NCBI RefSeq assembly: GCF_000695625.1
Contig: NZ_JMQI01000028.1
Coordinates: 1-64,000, forward strand
Direction: 5' to 3'
Length of the DNA: 64,000 nucleotides
Source of the DNA: Amycolatopsis rifamycinica
GTDB lineage: Bacteria > Actinomycetota > Actinomycetes > Mycobacteriales > Pseudonocardiaceae
The notes under the pieces are model-generated. The model saw only the letters and a list, made by a program, of their open reading frames with translations. It did not search any database and had not been told where the DNA came from. The translations under genes were made by a program, and so were the position numbers. Positions 44,161 to 53,425 of this stretch are shown here, in pieces (the first letter of the stretch is position 1; every line of letters begins with the position of its first letter).

Positions 44161-44200
44161 CCGGCTTGTCCACAGGTCGGCCGAGCTGTGGACAAGCCGG
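44161..44200. repeat. 40-bp palindrome containing two inverted DnaA boxes
   Basis: CCGGCTTGTCCACAG (44161-44175) is repeated inverted at 44186-44200 around a 10-nt loop: a perfect 15-bp stem. Each arm holds an exact TTGTCCACA DnaA box (44166-44174 and complement 44187-44195). It could be a terminator for the uricase operon, a DnaA-titrating site, or both. Confidence 0.7.
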
Positions 44201-44204
44201 ATTT

Positions 44205-44222
44205 GATAGACCGCTCTGTATC
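44205..44222 (+). promoter_or_regulatory. LmrA/YxaF-type operator before the TetR gene
   Basis: GATAGACCGCTCTGTATC is an imperfect palindrome 10 bp upstream of the TetR start and resembles the GATAGACCnGTC box bound by LmrA/YxaF regulators. A half-site (GTCTATC) lies at 44124-44130. Probable autoregulation. Confidence 0.55.
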
Positions 44223-44231
44223 CTCGGCTTC

Positions 44232-44816
44232 GTGGCAGGGACCAAGGAACGCATCATGGCCGCCGGGGCCGAGCTCTTCCGGCGCAACGGGTACGCCGGC
44301 ACCGGGCTGAAGCAGATCGTTTCGGAGGCCAACGCGCCCTTCGGGTCCCTCTACCACTTCTTCCCCGGCGGCAAGGAGCAGCTCGGCGAGGAGGTCATCC
44401 GCACCTCCGGGCTGGCCTACACCGCGCTGTTCGACCTCTTCGTCGCTCCGGCCGAAGACCTCGTCAGCGGCATCGAGGCCTTCTTCGCCGCCGGGATCGC
44501 GACCCTCGAAGCGACCGACTACGTCGAAGGCTGCCCGATCGCGACCGTCGCCCTCGAGGTCGCCGCCACCAACGAACCGCTGCGGAAGGCCACCGCCGAC
44601 GTCTTCACCGCCTGGATCGACGCCGGCACCGAGAAGTTCGGCAGGTTCGGGCTCACCCCCGAAGCCGCCCGGACGCTGACCATCACCGCGGTCAACAACC
44701 TCGAAGGCGCCTTCGTCCTCTGCCGCTCGCTGCGGGACACCGAAGCCATGGCCGTCGCCGGGGCCGCGACCGTCGACGTCGCCCGGCGGTTGTTGCAGGA
44801 GAGTGCGCAACTTTAG
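44232..44816 (+). CDS. TetR-family regulator (LmrA/YxaF-like)
   Basis: 194 residues: HTH GTKERIMAAGAELFRRNGYAGTGLKQIVSEANAPFGSLYHFFPGGKEQL, typical of the LmrA/YxaF branch (AP-GSLYHHFPGGK), plus YVEGCPIATVALEV in the ligand domain. GTG 44232 chosen from family length. No obvious efflux or quercetinase target next to it; the following gene is alpha-galactosidase. Confidence 0.88.
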   Translation: MAGTKERIMAAGAELFRRNGYAGTGLKQIVSEANAPFGSLYHFFPGGKEQLGEEVIRTSGLAYTALFDLFVAPAEDLVSGIEAFFAAGIATLEATDYVEGCPIATVALEVAATNEPLRKATADVFTAWIDAGTEKFGRFGLTPEAARTLTITAVNNLEGAFVLCRSLRDTEAMAVAGAATVDVARRLLQESAQL

Positions 44817-44883
44817 TCGGGAATCGAACGCAAATCACCAACATGGCGCTTGACCGAACATCGAGTCACCACCGATGCTGCGC

Positions 44884-44899
44884 AATGGTCTAGTCCTCC
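44884..44899 (+). promoter_or_regulatory. DasR dre-like site
   Basis: ATGGTCTAGTCC within 44884-44899 matches 12 of 16 positions of the DasR consensus (core TGGTCTAGACCA) and lies 32 bp before the alpha-galactosidase start. Suggests GntR/DasR-type carbon control. Confidence 0.4.
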
Positions 44900-44930
44900 T
44901 GCCTCACACCGTCGTCCGGTTGGAGCCGCC

Positions 44931-46490
44931 ATGCGCCGATCCGTCGCCGTCGCCGCCGCCGCAGTCGCCCTCACCTTCTCGGTCACGAACCCGGCCCAAG
45001 CCCTCGAGAACGGCCTCGCCCGCACCCCGCCGATGGGCTGGAACACCTGGAACACCTTCGAGTGCAACATCAACGAGACCCTCGTCAAGCAGACCACCGA
45101 CCTCATGGTCAGCTCCGGGATGCGCGACCGCGGCTACACCTACGTCAACCTCGACGACTGCTGGATGACCCGGTCCCGCGACGCGGGCGGCAACCTCGTC
45201 GCCGATCCCGCGAAGTTCCCCGGCGGGCTCAAGGCCCTCGGCGACTACATCCACGCGCGCGGGATGAAGTTCGGGATCTACGAAGACTCCGGCACGATGA
45301 CCTGCCAGGGGTTCCCCGGCAGCTACGGGCACGAGCAGGCCGACGCGAACCTCTTCGCGAGCTGGGGCGTCGACTACCTCAAGTACGACAACTGCCACAA
45401 CGACGGCACCACCCAGCAGGACTACATCCGGCGCTACTCGGCGATGCGCGACGCGCTGCAGGCGACCAAGCGCCCGATCACCTACAGCATCTGCGAATGG
45501 GGCTACTTCGACCCCGCGACCTGGGCCGCGGACGTCGGCAACCTCTGGCGCACCACCGGCGACATCACGAACAACTGGGGCAGCGTCGACGCGATCTACC
45601 GCCAGAACGTCGGGCTCGCCTCCGCCGCGAAGCCGGGCGCCTGGAACGACCCCGACATGCTCGAGGTCGGCAACGGCATGGACTTCCAGGAGGACCGCGC
45701 GCACTTCACGCTCTGGGCGGCGATGGCCGCGCCGCTGATCGCCGGGCCCGACCTGCGCTCCGCGAGCGTCGCCACCTTCTCGACGTACCTCAACCCGGAC
45801 GTCATCGCCGTCGACCAGGACCCGCTCGGCAAGCAGGCCAGGCGGATCTCGTCGGGCGACGGCCTGGACGTCCTGGCCAAGCCGCTCCAGGACGGCGATG
45901 CCGCCATCGTGCTGTTCAACGAAAACAGCACCCCGAAGACCATCGCGACGACGGCCGCCGCGGCCGGGCTGCCCGCCTCGGCGAGCTACCGGCTGACCAA
46001 CCTGTGGTCGAAGGAGCTCACCACAAGCACCGGCGCCATCAGCGCGACCGTGCCGTCGCACAGCACGGTCGTCTTCCGCGTGAAGCCCGGCGCCACGGGC
46101 ACCAGCATCGGCACCACCCAGCCGATCCAGGGCGCGTCGTCGTCCCGCTGCATCGACGTCGACGGCACCAGGGCCGACATCCGGGACTGCGACGGCGGCG
46201 CCGGCCAGGCCTGGGCGTTCACGAGCGCGGGTGAGCTCACGGCGAACGGCCTCTGCCTCGACGCCGAGGAGAGCGGCACGACCGCCGGGACCAAGCTCCT
46301 CGCCTGGACCTGCCACGGCGGCGCGAACCAGAAGTTCCGGCTCGAGGCCGACGGCTCGATCACCCAGGCCGGGCTGTGCGTCGACGTCACCGGCGGCGAC
46401 AAGCCCGCCGGCAACGTCAACGGCACGCCGCTCGAACTGTGGAGCTGCAACGACGACGCCAACCAGAACTGGGCGCTCAGGTCCCGGTGA
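44931..46490 (+). CDS. Secreted GH27 alpha-galactosidase with ricin-type lectin domain
   Basis: A 519-residue exo-glycosidase. Signal peptide MRRSVAVAAAAVALTFSVTNPAQA; GH27 barrel (ARTPPMGWNTWNTFECNINE) with nucleophile Asp in YLKYDNC and acid/base Asp in WNDPDM. A beta domain follows, then a C-terminal ricin/CBM13 trefoil with QxW-type repeats (GQAWAF, NQKFRL, NQNWAL). Removes terminal alpha-galactose from plant oligo- or polysaccharides outside the cell. GGAG precedes ATG 44931. Its 3' end overlaps the convergent xanthine dehydrogenase gene by 14 bp. Confidence 0.93.
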   Translation: MRRSVAVAAAAVALTFSVTNPAQALENGLARTPPMGWNTWNTFECNINETLVKQTTDLMVSSGMRDRGYTYVNLDDCWMTRSRDAGGNLVADPAKFPGGLKALGDYIHARGMKFGIYEDSGTMTCQGFPGSYGHEQADANLFASWGVDYLKYDNCHNDGTTQQDYIRRYSAMRDALQATKRPITYSICEWGYFDPATWAADVGNLWRTTGDITNNWGSVDAIYRQNVGLASAAKPGAWNDPDMLEVGNGMDFQEDRAHFTLWAAMAAPLIAGPDLRSASVATFSTYLNPDVIAVDQDPLGKQARRISSGDGLDVLAKPLQDGDAAIVLFNENSTPKTIATTAAAAGLPASASYRLTNLWSKELTTSTGAISATVPSHSTVVFRVKPGATGTSIGTTQPIQGASSSRCIDVDGTRADIRDCDGGAGQAWAFTSAGELTANGLCLDAEESGTTAGTKLLAWTCHGGANQKFRLEADGSITQAGLCVDVTGGDKPAGNVNGTPLELWSCNDDANQNWALRSR

Positions 46491-48735
46491 GGTGCTCCGG
46501 CCGCACCGGGACGCGCGTGAGCGCGAGCCCCGTCGCGGCCCGGATCGCCGCCACGATCGCCGGTGTCGACGAGATCGTCGGCGGCTCGCCCACCCCGCGC
46601 AGGCCGTAGGGCGCGTGCGGGTCGGGGCGTTCGAGGACGTCGATGGTCATCGGCGGCATGTCGAGGACCGTCGGGATGAGGTAGTCGGTGAAGGAGGGGT
46701 TCCGGATCTTCCCGCCGGAGGTCTGGATCTCCTCCATCACCGCGAGCCCGAGCCCCTGCGCCGAACCGCCCTGGATCTGGCCCAGCACGGCCTGCGGGTT
46801 CAGCGCCTTGCCGACGTCCTGGGCGCAGTCCAGCGCCACCACCTTGACCAGCCCCAGTTCGGTGTCGACGTCGACGACCGCCCGGTGCGCGGCGAAGGCG
46901 TACTGCACGTGCGCGCTCCCCTGCCCGGTTTCCGGGTCCAAGGCCTGGGTCGGCCGGTGCCGCCACTCCACGGTTTCGTCGTGGACGTCGTCGCCGAGGA
47001 CGTCCACGAGATCGGCCAGTACCTGGCCGTCGGCCGCGACGACCTTGCCGCCGGCCACGCGCACCCGCCGGTCGAAGCGGGACAGCAGGCGCGCCCGCAC
47101 CGCGGCACACGCGGCCCGCACCGCGCCGCCGGTGACGTAGGTCTGGCGGGACGCCGACGTCGAGCCGCCGTTGCCGATCGAGGTGTCCATCGGCAGGACG
47201 GTCACCTGGTCGACGCCGAGTTCGGTGCGGACGATCTGCTGCATGATCGTCACCAGGCCCTGGCCGACTTCGCAGGCCGCGGTGTGCACGGTCGCGGCCG
47301 GTTCGCCGCCGACCAGCTGCAGGCGCACGCGAGCCGTCGAGTAGTCGTCGAAGCCTTCGGAGAAGCAGACGTTCTTGATCCCGACCGCGTACCCGACGCC
47401 GCGGACGACGCCTTCGCCGTGCGTCGTGTTGGACACCCCGCCCGGCATGTGCCGCAGGTCGAACGGCCGCTCCGGCGGCAGCGGCATCTCCCGGACGCGG
47501 GTCAGCAGTTCCGCGACCGGCGCGGCGGAGTCGACGACCTGGCCGGTCGGCATCAGGTCGCCCTCGCTCATGGCGTTGCGGACGCGGATCTCCACGGGGT
47601 CGAGGCCGCAGGCGTCCGCGAGCTTGTCCATCTGGGACTCGTAGCCGAACGCCGCCTGGACCGCGCCGAAGCCGCGCATCGCGCCGCACGGCGGGTTGTT
47701 GGTGTACGTGCCCCAGCAGTCCACCGAGACGCTGTCCACTTTGTACGGTCCGACGCCGAGTGTGGCCGCGTTCGCGGCCACCGCGCCCGTCGAGGACGCG
47801 TACGCGCCGCCGTCCAGGAACAACCGCGTCTTCACGTACACGAGGTGGCCGTCGCGGGTGGCGCCGTGCTCGTAGTACATCTTCGCCGGGTGGCGGTGGA
47901 CGTGCCCGTAGAAGGACTCTTCGCGGTTGTAGACCATCTTCACCGGCTTGCCGGTGTGCAGCGCCAGCAGGCACGCGTGCACCTGCATCGACAGGTCCTC
48001 CCGGCCGCCGAACGCGCCGCCGACGCCACCGAGCGTCAGCCGCACCTTCTCGACCGGCAGCCCCAGCGCGGCGACGATCTGCTGCTGGTCGACGTGCAAC
48101 CACTGCGTCGCGACGTACAGGTCGACGCCGCCTTCGGTGTCCGGCACGGCGAGCCCGGACTCCGGGCCGAGGAACGCCTGGTCCTGCATGCCGACCTCGT
48201 ACACGCCGGAGACGACGACGTCAGCGGTGAGCTCCTGCGGCCCGCGGCGGATCTTCACGTGCCGGACGACGTTGCCACCCTCGTGCAGCGAAGGGCCTTC
48301 GCCCGCGACGGCGGCTTCGGAGTCCGTCACCGGAGAGAGCTCTTCGTAGGTGACGTTGATCCGCTTCATCGCGCGGCGCGCGGTTTCCGGGTGGTCGGCG
48401 GCGACCAGCGCCACCGGCTCGCCCTGGTACCGCACGACGTCGGAGGCGAGCACGGGCTGGTCGGCGTGCTCGAGGCCATAGCGGTTGACGCCGGGGACGT
48501 CCTCGTGGGTCAGCACCGCGTGGACGCCGGGCACGGCGAGGGCTTCCGCGATGTCGATGCCGGTGATGCGGGCGTACGGGTGCGGGCTGCGCAGCGTCAC
48601 GCCCCACACCATGTCCTCGTGCCACAGGTCCGAGGAGTAGGCGAACTCGCCGCGGACCTTCACCGTGCCGTCGGGCCGCCGCGGTGAAGTGCCGACACCG
48701 TTCGCGGTTTGCGTCGTGACGGAAGTGGTCGTCAT
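46477..48735 (-). CDS. Xanthine dehydrogenase, molybdopterin-binding subunit
   Basis: The large catalytic subunit of a three-subunit molybdenum hydroxylase (hypoxanthine/xanthine to urate). The 752-residue protein has PRRPDGTVKVRGEFAYSSDL, GGVGGAFGGREDLSMQ, AMRGFGAVQAAFGYE, TACEVGQGLVTIMQQ and the C-terminal GVGEPPTI with the active-site Glu. ATGA overlap with the deaminase gene upstream. Fourth gene of the operon. Confidence 0.93.
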   Translation of the reverse strand: MTTTSVTTQTANGVGTSPRRPDGTVKVRGEFAYSSDLWHEDMVWGVTLRSPHPYARITGIDIAEALAVPGVHAVLTHEDVPGVNRYGLEHADQPVLASDVVRYQGEPVALVAADHPETARRAMKRINVTYEELSPVTDSEAAVAGEGPSLHEGGNVVRHVKIRRGPQELTADVVVSGVYEVGMQDQAFLGPESGLAVPDTEGGVDLYVATQWLHVDQQQIVAALGLPVEKVRLTLGGVGGAFGGREDLSMQVHACLLALHTGKPVKMVYNREESFYGHVHRHPAKMYYEHGATRDGHLVYVKTRLFLDGGAYASSTGAVAANAATLGVGPYKVDSVSVDCWGTYTNNPPCGAMRGFGAVQAAFGYESQMDKLADACGLDPVEIRVRNAMSEGDLMPTGQVVDSAAPVAELLTRVREMPLPPERPFDLRHMPGGVSNTTHGEGVVRGVGYAVGIKNVCFSEGFDDYSTARVRLQLVGGEPAATVHTAACEVGQGLVTIMQQIVRTELGVDQVTVLPMDTSIGNGGSTSASRQTYVTGGAVRAACAAVRARLLSRFDRRVRVAGGKVVAADGQVLADLVDVLGDDVHDETVEWRHRPTQALDPETGQGSAHVQYAFAAHRAVVDVDTELGLVKVVALDCAQDVGKALNPQAVLGQIQGGSAQGLGLAVMEEIQTSGGKIRNPSFTDYLIPTVLDMPPMTIDVLERPDPHAPYGLRGVGEPPTISSTPAIVAAIRAATGLALTRVPVRPEHLTGT

Positions 48736-50072
48736 CTGCCCTCCCTCAGCCGGGCGCTCGCGGCGGCCAGCTCGCGGGCGATCGCGGACTCGTCGGCTTC
48801 GCGCAGGGTGCCGTCCTCGACGACGGCCTTGCCGCCGACGAACAGCCGCCGCAGCGGCGGCGTGGTGCCGAGCACGAGCGCCGCGACCGGGTCGGTGATA
48901 CCGGCGTGGTCGAGCCCGGTCAGGTCCCAGACGGCCAGGTCGGCGAGCTTCCCGGGCTCCAGGGAGCCCAGGTCGTCCGCGCGGCCGAGGCAGCGGGCGC
49001 CGCCCATCGTGCCCATCCACAGCGCCTCGCGCGTGGTCAGCCCGTGCGGGCCGCCGCGCTGGCGGGCCTGCAGCAGCGACTGGTGGAGCTCTTCGCCGAG
49101 GCCGCCGGATTCGTTCGACGCGGCGCCGTCCGCTCCGAGGCCGACCGGGACCCCGGCGTCGAGCAGGTCGCGGACGGGCGCGATGCCGGCGCCGAGGCGG
49201 CCGTTGGACGTCGGGCAGTGCGCCGACCCGGTGCCGGTCGCACCGAAACGGCGGATCGCGTCGGGCGCGAGGTGGATGGTGTGGGCGAGCCAGACGTCGT
49301 CGGCGAGCCAGCCGAGCTTGTCGGCGTACTCGGCGGGCGTGCAGCCGGCCTCGGCCAGGCACTGCCGCTCCTCGTCGAGCGTCTCGGCGAGGTGGGTGTG
49401 CAGGCGGACGCCCTTGCGCCTGGCCAGCTCGGCCGCGCCGGACATCAGCCGCTCGGTGACCGAGAACGGCGAGCAGGGCCCCACGGCGATCTGCAGGTGG
49501 GCACCCGCGGAGTCGTCGTGGAAGCGGGCGATGGCCGCTTCGGTGCCGGTCAGGGCGTCCTCGGTCGACTCGACCAGGTTGTCCGGCGGGAGGCCGCCGT
49601 CGGACTCGCCGCGGTCCATCGACCCGCGCACGACGTGCAGCCGGACGCCGATGCGCTGGCGGGCCGCGGCCAGCGCCGCGACCTGGTCGCCGCCGTCGCG
49701 CGGGAAGACGTAGTGGTGGTCGGCGACGGTGGTGCAGCCGGTCAGCGCCAGCCGGGCCATCCCGGCGGTGCCCGCGGCGTGCGTGATCTCGTCGTCGAGG
49801 CGGCTCCAGACCGGGTAGAGCGCGACCAGCCACTCGAAGAGCGTGTGGTCGGCGGCCAGCCCGCGGGTCGCCCACTGGTAGAGGTGGTGGTGGGTGTTGA
49901 TCAGGCCGGGCGTGATCAGGCAGCCGTCGGCTTCGACGCGTTCGTCGAACTCGCCGGTGTACACGCCTTCGCCGACTTCGGCGATCCGGTCGTTCTCGAC
50001 GACGACGTGCCCGCTCGCGTACTCCTCGCCGGTGACCGTGGCGATGGCCGCGTTCGCGATGAGCGTCCTCAC
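48732..50072 (-). CDS. 8-oxoguanine deaminase-like amidohydrolase
   Basis: A 446-residue cytosine-deaminase-type amidohydrolase: PGLINTHHHLYQWATRGLAADHTLFEWL, TTVADHHYVFP, THLAETLDEE, HCPTSNGRL and GLGADGAASNE with the metal-binding Asp. These features match 8-oxoguanine deaminase/guanine deaminase enzymes that form urate or xanthine. Encoded inside the xdh operon with GTGA and ATGA overlaps, so its product should feed urate catabolism. GTG start 50072. Confidence 0.88.
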   Translation of the reverse strand: MRTLIANAAIATVTGEEYASGHVVVENDRIAEVGEGVYTGEFDERVEADGCLITPGLINTHHHLYQWATRGLAADHTLFEWLVALYPVWSRLDDEITHAAGTAGMARLALTGCTTVADHHYVFPRDGGDQVAALAAARQRIGVRLHVVRGSMDRGESDGGLPPDNLVESTEDALTGTEAAIARFHDDSAGAHLQIAVGPCSPFSVTERLMSGAAELARRKGVRLHTHLAETLDEERQCLAEAGCTPAEYADKLGWLADDVWLAHTIHLAPDAIRRFGATGTGSAHCPTSNGRLGAGIAPVRDLLDAGVPVGLGADGAASNESGGLGEELHQSLLQARQRGGPHGLTTREALWMGTMGGARCLGRADDLGSLEPGKLADLAVWDLTGLDHAGITDPVAALVLGTTPPLRRLFVGGKAVVEDGTLREADESAIARELAAASARLREGR

Positions 50073-50536
50073 GCGACACCACCCTTCGCCGCCGCGCGCA
50101 CCGCGTCGAGGATCTTCTCGTAGCCGGTGCAGCGGCAGAGGTTGCCCGCCAGCGCTTCGCGGATCTCCTCGTCGGACGGGTCGGGGACGCGGTTCAGCAG
50201 GTCGTGCGCGGCGACGACCAGGCCCGGCGTGCAGAACCCGCACTGCACCGCGCCCGCGTCCACAAAGGACTGCTGGACCGGGTCGAGGGTGTCGCCGTCG
50301 GCCAGTCCCTCGACCGTGCGGACCACGCGCCCCTCGGCCTGCCCGGCGGCGACCAGGCAGGCGCACACCGGGACCTCGTCGAGGTAGACCGTGCAGGAGC
50401 CGCATTCGCCCTGCTCACACGCGTTCTTCGAGCCCGGCAGGCCCAGCCGCTCCCGCAGCGCGTAGAGCAGGCTTTCGCCCTCCCACACGTCGTCCGCCTG
50501 CCGCGGCTCGCCGTTGATCGTGACATTCAGGCGCAT
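50069..50536 (-). CDS. Xanthine dehydrogenase, [2Fe-2S] subunit
   Basis: 155-residue small subunit with both iron-sulfur clusters: plant-type CEQGECGSCTVYLDEVPVCACL and the second-domain motifs CGFCTPGLV and CRCTGYEKI. ATG 50536 overlaps the FAD-subunit gene end by 10 bp. Confidence 0.95.
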   Translation of the reverse strand: MRLNVTINGEPRQADDVWEGESLLYALRERLGLPGSKNACEQGECGSCTVYLDEVPVCACLVAAGQAEGRVVRTVEGLADGDTLDPVQQSFVDAGAVQCGFCTPGLVVAAHDLLNRVPDPSDEEIREALAGNLCRCTGYEKILDAVRAAAKGGVA

Positions 50537-51390
50537 GCGCGCTCCCCCGTCCGGTGTTCGTCCCACGCCCAGGTCAACGTACGCCGCGCTAGTACCCCCA
50601 AAGCGTGCTTCCGATACGCGGCACTGCCGCGGACGTCGTCGATCGGCGACGCGGCTTGCCCGACCAGGTCGCCGAAGCGGCGCTTGAGCGAGTCCGGCAG
50701 CGGCTCGGAGGACGTCCAGGGCAGCTCGGCGGCCAGGAAGTCCTCGGCCTCCCGGGCGCGGCGCGGGGTCGGGGCGGCGGACCCGATCGCCGCGCCCACC
50801 ACACCGTCGCGCAGGACCAGCGCGAAGGAGCAGACCGCGATGACCATCGCGTTGCGCGTGCCGACCTTGGCGAACTGCTGCGGCCCGGCGTGCGCGGGCA
50901 GGTGGACGGCGGTGATCAGCTCGTCCGGCGCGAGGGCGTGGCGTTTCACGCCGACGTAGAACTCCTCCGCCCGGAGGAGGCGGGTCCCCCGCACGGAGGC
51001 CACTTCGACCCGCGCGTCCATGGCGAGCAGCACCGGGTGGGTGTCGCCGGCGGGCGAGGCGGCGCCGAGGTTGCCGCCGACCGTGCCGCGGTTGCGGATC
51101 TGCGGGGAGCCGACGGTGCGGGCGGCCATGGCCAGCGCGGGGACGGATTCACCCAGTTCGGCGATGACCCGGGCGTACGGGACACCGGCGCCGAGCCGGA
51201 CCGTGCCGTCCGATGTGGACCACTCCGCCAGCTCGGGGACCCGGGTCAGGTCGAGCAGGGCCTCGGGCCGCCGGTGGTCGAAGTTGAGCTCGACCATGAC
51301 GTCCGTGCCGCCGGCGATCGGCACGGCGTCCGGCCGCCCGGCCTTCAGCGCCAGGGCCTCGGCGAGCGTCGCGGGACGCAGGAACTCCAC
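50527..51390 (-). CDS. Xanthine dehydrogenase, FAD-binding subunit
   Basis: 287-residue CO-dehydrogenase-type flavoprotein subunit: EFLRPATLAEALALKAGRPDAVPIAGGTDVMVELN (FAD motif I) and IRNRGTVGGNLGAASPAGDTHPVL (motif II). GTG 51390 has AAGGAG 7 nt upstream; longer in-frame extensions are not conserved. First gene of the xdh operon, divergent from pucR. Confidence 0.93.
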   Translation of the reverse strand: MEFLRPATLAEALALKAGRPDAVPIAGGTDVMVELNFDHRRPEALLDLTRVPELAEWSTSDGTVRLGAGVPYARVIAELGESVPALAMAARTVGSPQIRNRGTVGGNLGAASPAGDTHPVLLAMDARVEVASVRGTRLLRAEEFYVGVKRHALAPDELITAVHLPAHAGPQQFAKVGTRNAMVIAVCSFALVLRDGVVGAAIGSAAPTPRRAREAEDFLAAELPWTSSEPLPDSLKRRFGDLVGQAASPIDDVRGSAAYRKHALGVLARRTLTWAWDEHRTGERACA

Positions 51391-51511
51391 TGGTTGCTCC
51401 TTCGTGGGGCGATAGACCAGTAGACGACGGATCACCGCCGGGCGGCAACGGCACCACGCATGAAACGCACAGGAGCGGACGCGGGGGCGTTTGTGCTTTC
51501 CTACAAGCCTC

Positions 51512-52831
51512 ATGACGACCGTGAAAACTCTGCTGGGCCTGCCCGGGCTGCGGCTGCGCCCGCGGGCCGGGGCCGACCTGCTCGACCGGCCGGTGACGCG
51601 CATCTACGTCACGGAGCTGTCCGACCCCGGACGGTACCTGTCGGCCGGTGAGCTGGTGCTTTCCGGCCTGCTCTGGTGGCACGCCCCGGGTGACGCCGAG
51701 CCGTTCGTGGCCGCACTGGCCCGGTCGGGCGCGGCGGCACTGGCCGCGTCCGGCGCCGACTCGGGCGGCATCCCGGACGACGTGGTGGACGCCTGCGTCC
51801 GGCACCGGATCCCGCTGCTGGAGGTGCCCGACGACCTGTCGTTCTCGGTGATCACCGAGCAGGTCGTGCTGGCGCTGGCGGCGGCGTCCGACAGCGCGCG
51901 CAAACGTTTGCAGGCGGCCGCGGAAGCCCCGGTCGAGACGCTGGCGGAGCGCGCGTCGGCGGAGCTCGGGCTGCCCTGCTGGGTGCTGTCGGGGCTGGGC
52001 CGCCTGATCGCCGGCACGGCGCCGCTGCCCATCCCGCCCGAGGACGTCGTCCGCCGGTACGCGGCCCGCGAGCCCGGGCCGCTGACCCTGGTCCCGGTCG
52101 AGGGGCGGCACGCGGTGCCCTGGCTGATCGCCGTCGGCGGGCCGCTGAGCACCGCGCAGGTCGAGCTGGCCGAGGAGGTGGCGGGCCTCGTCGGGGTCAC
52201 GCGAGCGCGGGCTGTCCGGCCGGAAGCGTCGCCGCCCGGCGAGGTGTGTGTCGTGGCGTTGCGGACCGAGGGCAGCGACGAGAGCCGGGACGTCCTCGGC
52301 GAGCTGCTCCCGGACGCCGTGCTGCTCGAATCCTCGGGGGAAACGTCGTACGCGGCCGCGGCGCGGCCCTCGGTGGCCGGGTTGTCCATTGTGGAGCCAC
52401 TGCTGCGGGCCACGCGGATCCTCTGCGGAGTCAGCGATCCGGGCCCGCGGGCCGAAGCCGCGGAGAGCGCGCGGTACGCGGTGGAGGTGGCGGCGCGGCG
52501 GCCGGGCCGGGTGGCGGTGGTCCGGACCGGTGCGGTGGACGCGCACGAGCTGCTGCTGGCCGGCGCGCCGGCCGGGCTGCGCGCGGCCCTGCGCCGTCGG
52601 GTGCTCGGGCCGCTGCTGGCCTACGACGCGGAGCAGCACACGGACCTGGTGCACACGGTCCGGGTGTTCCTGGAGTGTTCGGGCTCGCCCACCCGGGCGG
52701 CGAAAGCCTTGCACGTCCACGTCAACACGCTGCGCTACCGGATCGGGCGGGCGGGTGACCTGCTGGGCGTGGACCTGACGGAGTTCACCGGCCAGCTCGA
52801 CGTGTACCTCGCGCTGCGGGCCGGCGACTAG
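51512..52831 (+). CDS. pucR: PucR-family transcriptional regulator
   Basis: A 439-residue regulator with N-terminal PucR domain (TLLGLPGLRLRPRAGADLLDRPVTRIYVTELSDPGRYLSAGELVLSGLLW) and C-terminal HTH_30 (FLECSGSPTRAAKALHVHVNTLRYRIGRAGDLLG). In Bacillus PucR induces purine catabolism genes. Divergent from the xdh operon (121-bp gap), which it most likely controls. ATG 51512 chosen by family alignment. Confidence 0.92.
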   Translation: MTTVKTLLGLPGLRLRPRAGADLLDRPVTRIYVTELSDPGRYLSAGELVLSGLLWWHAPGDAEPFVAALARSGAAALAASGADSGGIPDDVVDACVRHRIPLLEVPDDLSFSVITEQVVLALAAASDSARKRLQAAAEAPVETLAERASAELGLPCWVLSGLGRLIAGTAPLPIPPEDVVRRYAAREPGPLTLVPVEGRHAVPWLIAVGGPLSTAQVELAEEVAGLVGVTRARAVRPEASPPGEVCVVALRTEGSDESRDVLGELLPDAVLLESSGETSYAAAARPSVAGLSIVEPLLRATRILCGVSDPGPRAEAAESARYAVEVAARRPGRVAVVRTGAVDAHELLLAGAPAGLRAALRRRVLGPLLAYDAEQHTDLVHTVRVFLECSGSPTRAAKALHVHVNTLRYRIGRAGDLLGVDLTEFTGQLDVYLALRAGD

Positions 52832-52936
52832 CGCCGCCGGACGCCCGCTCGCCCGCTCGGCGCAGGGGGCGCGCCTCGCACCCCATCGGCCGCCGTCTCG
52901 CATTGCGTGGCCGGGGGCGAGGGGGAGGATGAGCGC

Positions 52937-53425
52937 GTGGACCCCGAAATCACGTCGGCGCGGCAGGCGGCGGACGACGCCCGCGTGCTGGCCTTCGGGC
53001 GGTTGCAGGGGGCCGCGCACCGGCTCGGGTACCTGCTCGGGCGGGCGCTGGAGCGCGAATGCGGGATCACGCACCTGATGTACGAAGTCCTGCTCCTCGT
53101 CGGCCGCACCGGGGCAGCCGGGCTGACCATGCGCTCGATCGCCCAGGAGCAGGTGCTCACCACCGGGGGCGCGACCCGGCTGGTCGACCGGATGGAGGCG
53201 CTCGGGCTGGTGACCCGCACGGCGTCCCCGAGCGACGGGCGGGTCCAGCTCGTCCGGCTGACCTCGTTCGGCGAAGAGACCACCGTGCGGGCCAGCCGCG
53301 TGCACGTCGAGAACGTCGAGCGGTTCTTCCTCCGGCCGCTGCCCGAAGACCACCGGGCGCGGTTCGCCGAGGACCTGCGGACGTTGAGCCACTTCGCCCG
53401 GGACGCGCTGCCGCGCCTGCGTTAA
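52937..53425 (+). CDS. MarR-family transcriptional regulator
   Basis: A 162-residue MarR protein: YEVLLLVGRTGAAGLTMRSIAQEQVLTTGGATRLVDRMEALGLVTRTASPSDGRVQLV. GTG 52937 follows GGAGGATGAG. Its stop overlaps that of the convergent DoxX gene by 4 bp. Target unknown. Confidence 0.88.
   Translation: MDPEITSARQAADDARVLAFGRLQGAAHRLGYLLGRALERECGITHLMYEVLLLVGRTGAAGLTMRSIAQEQVLTTGGATRLVDRMEALGLVTRTASPSDGRVQLVRLTSFGEETTVRASRVHVENVERFFLRPLPEDHRARFAEDLRTLSHFARDALPRLR

Noticed and set aside
46231..48687. 818-codon plus-strand frame
   Set aside because: Antisense to the xanthine dehydrogenase molybdenum subunit, which has full family motifs.
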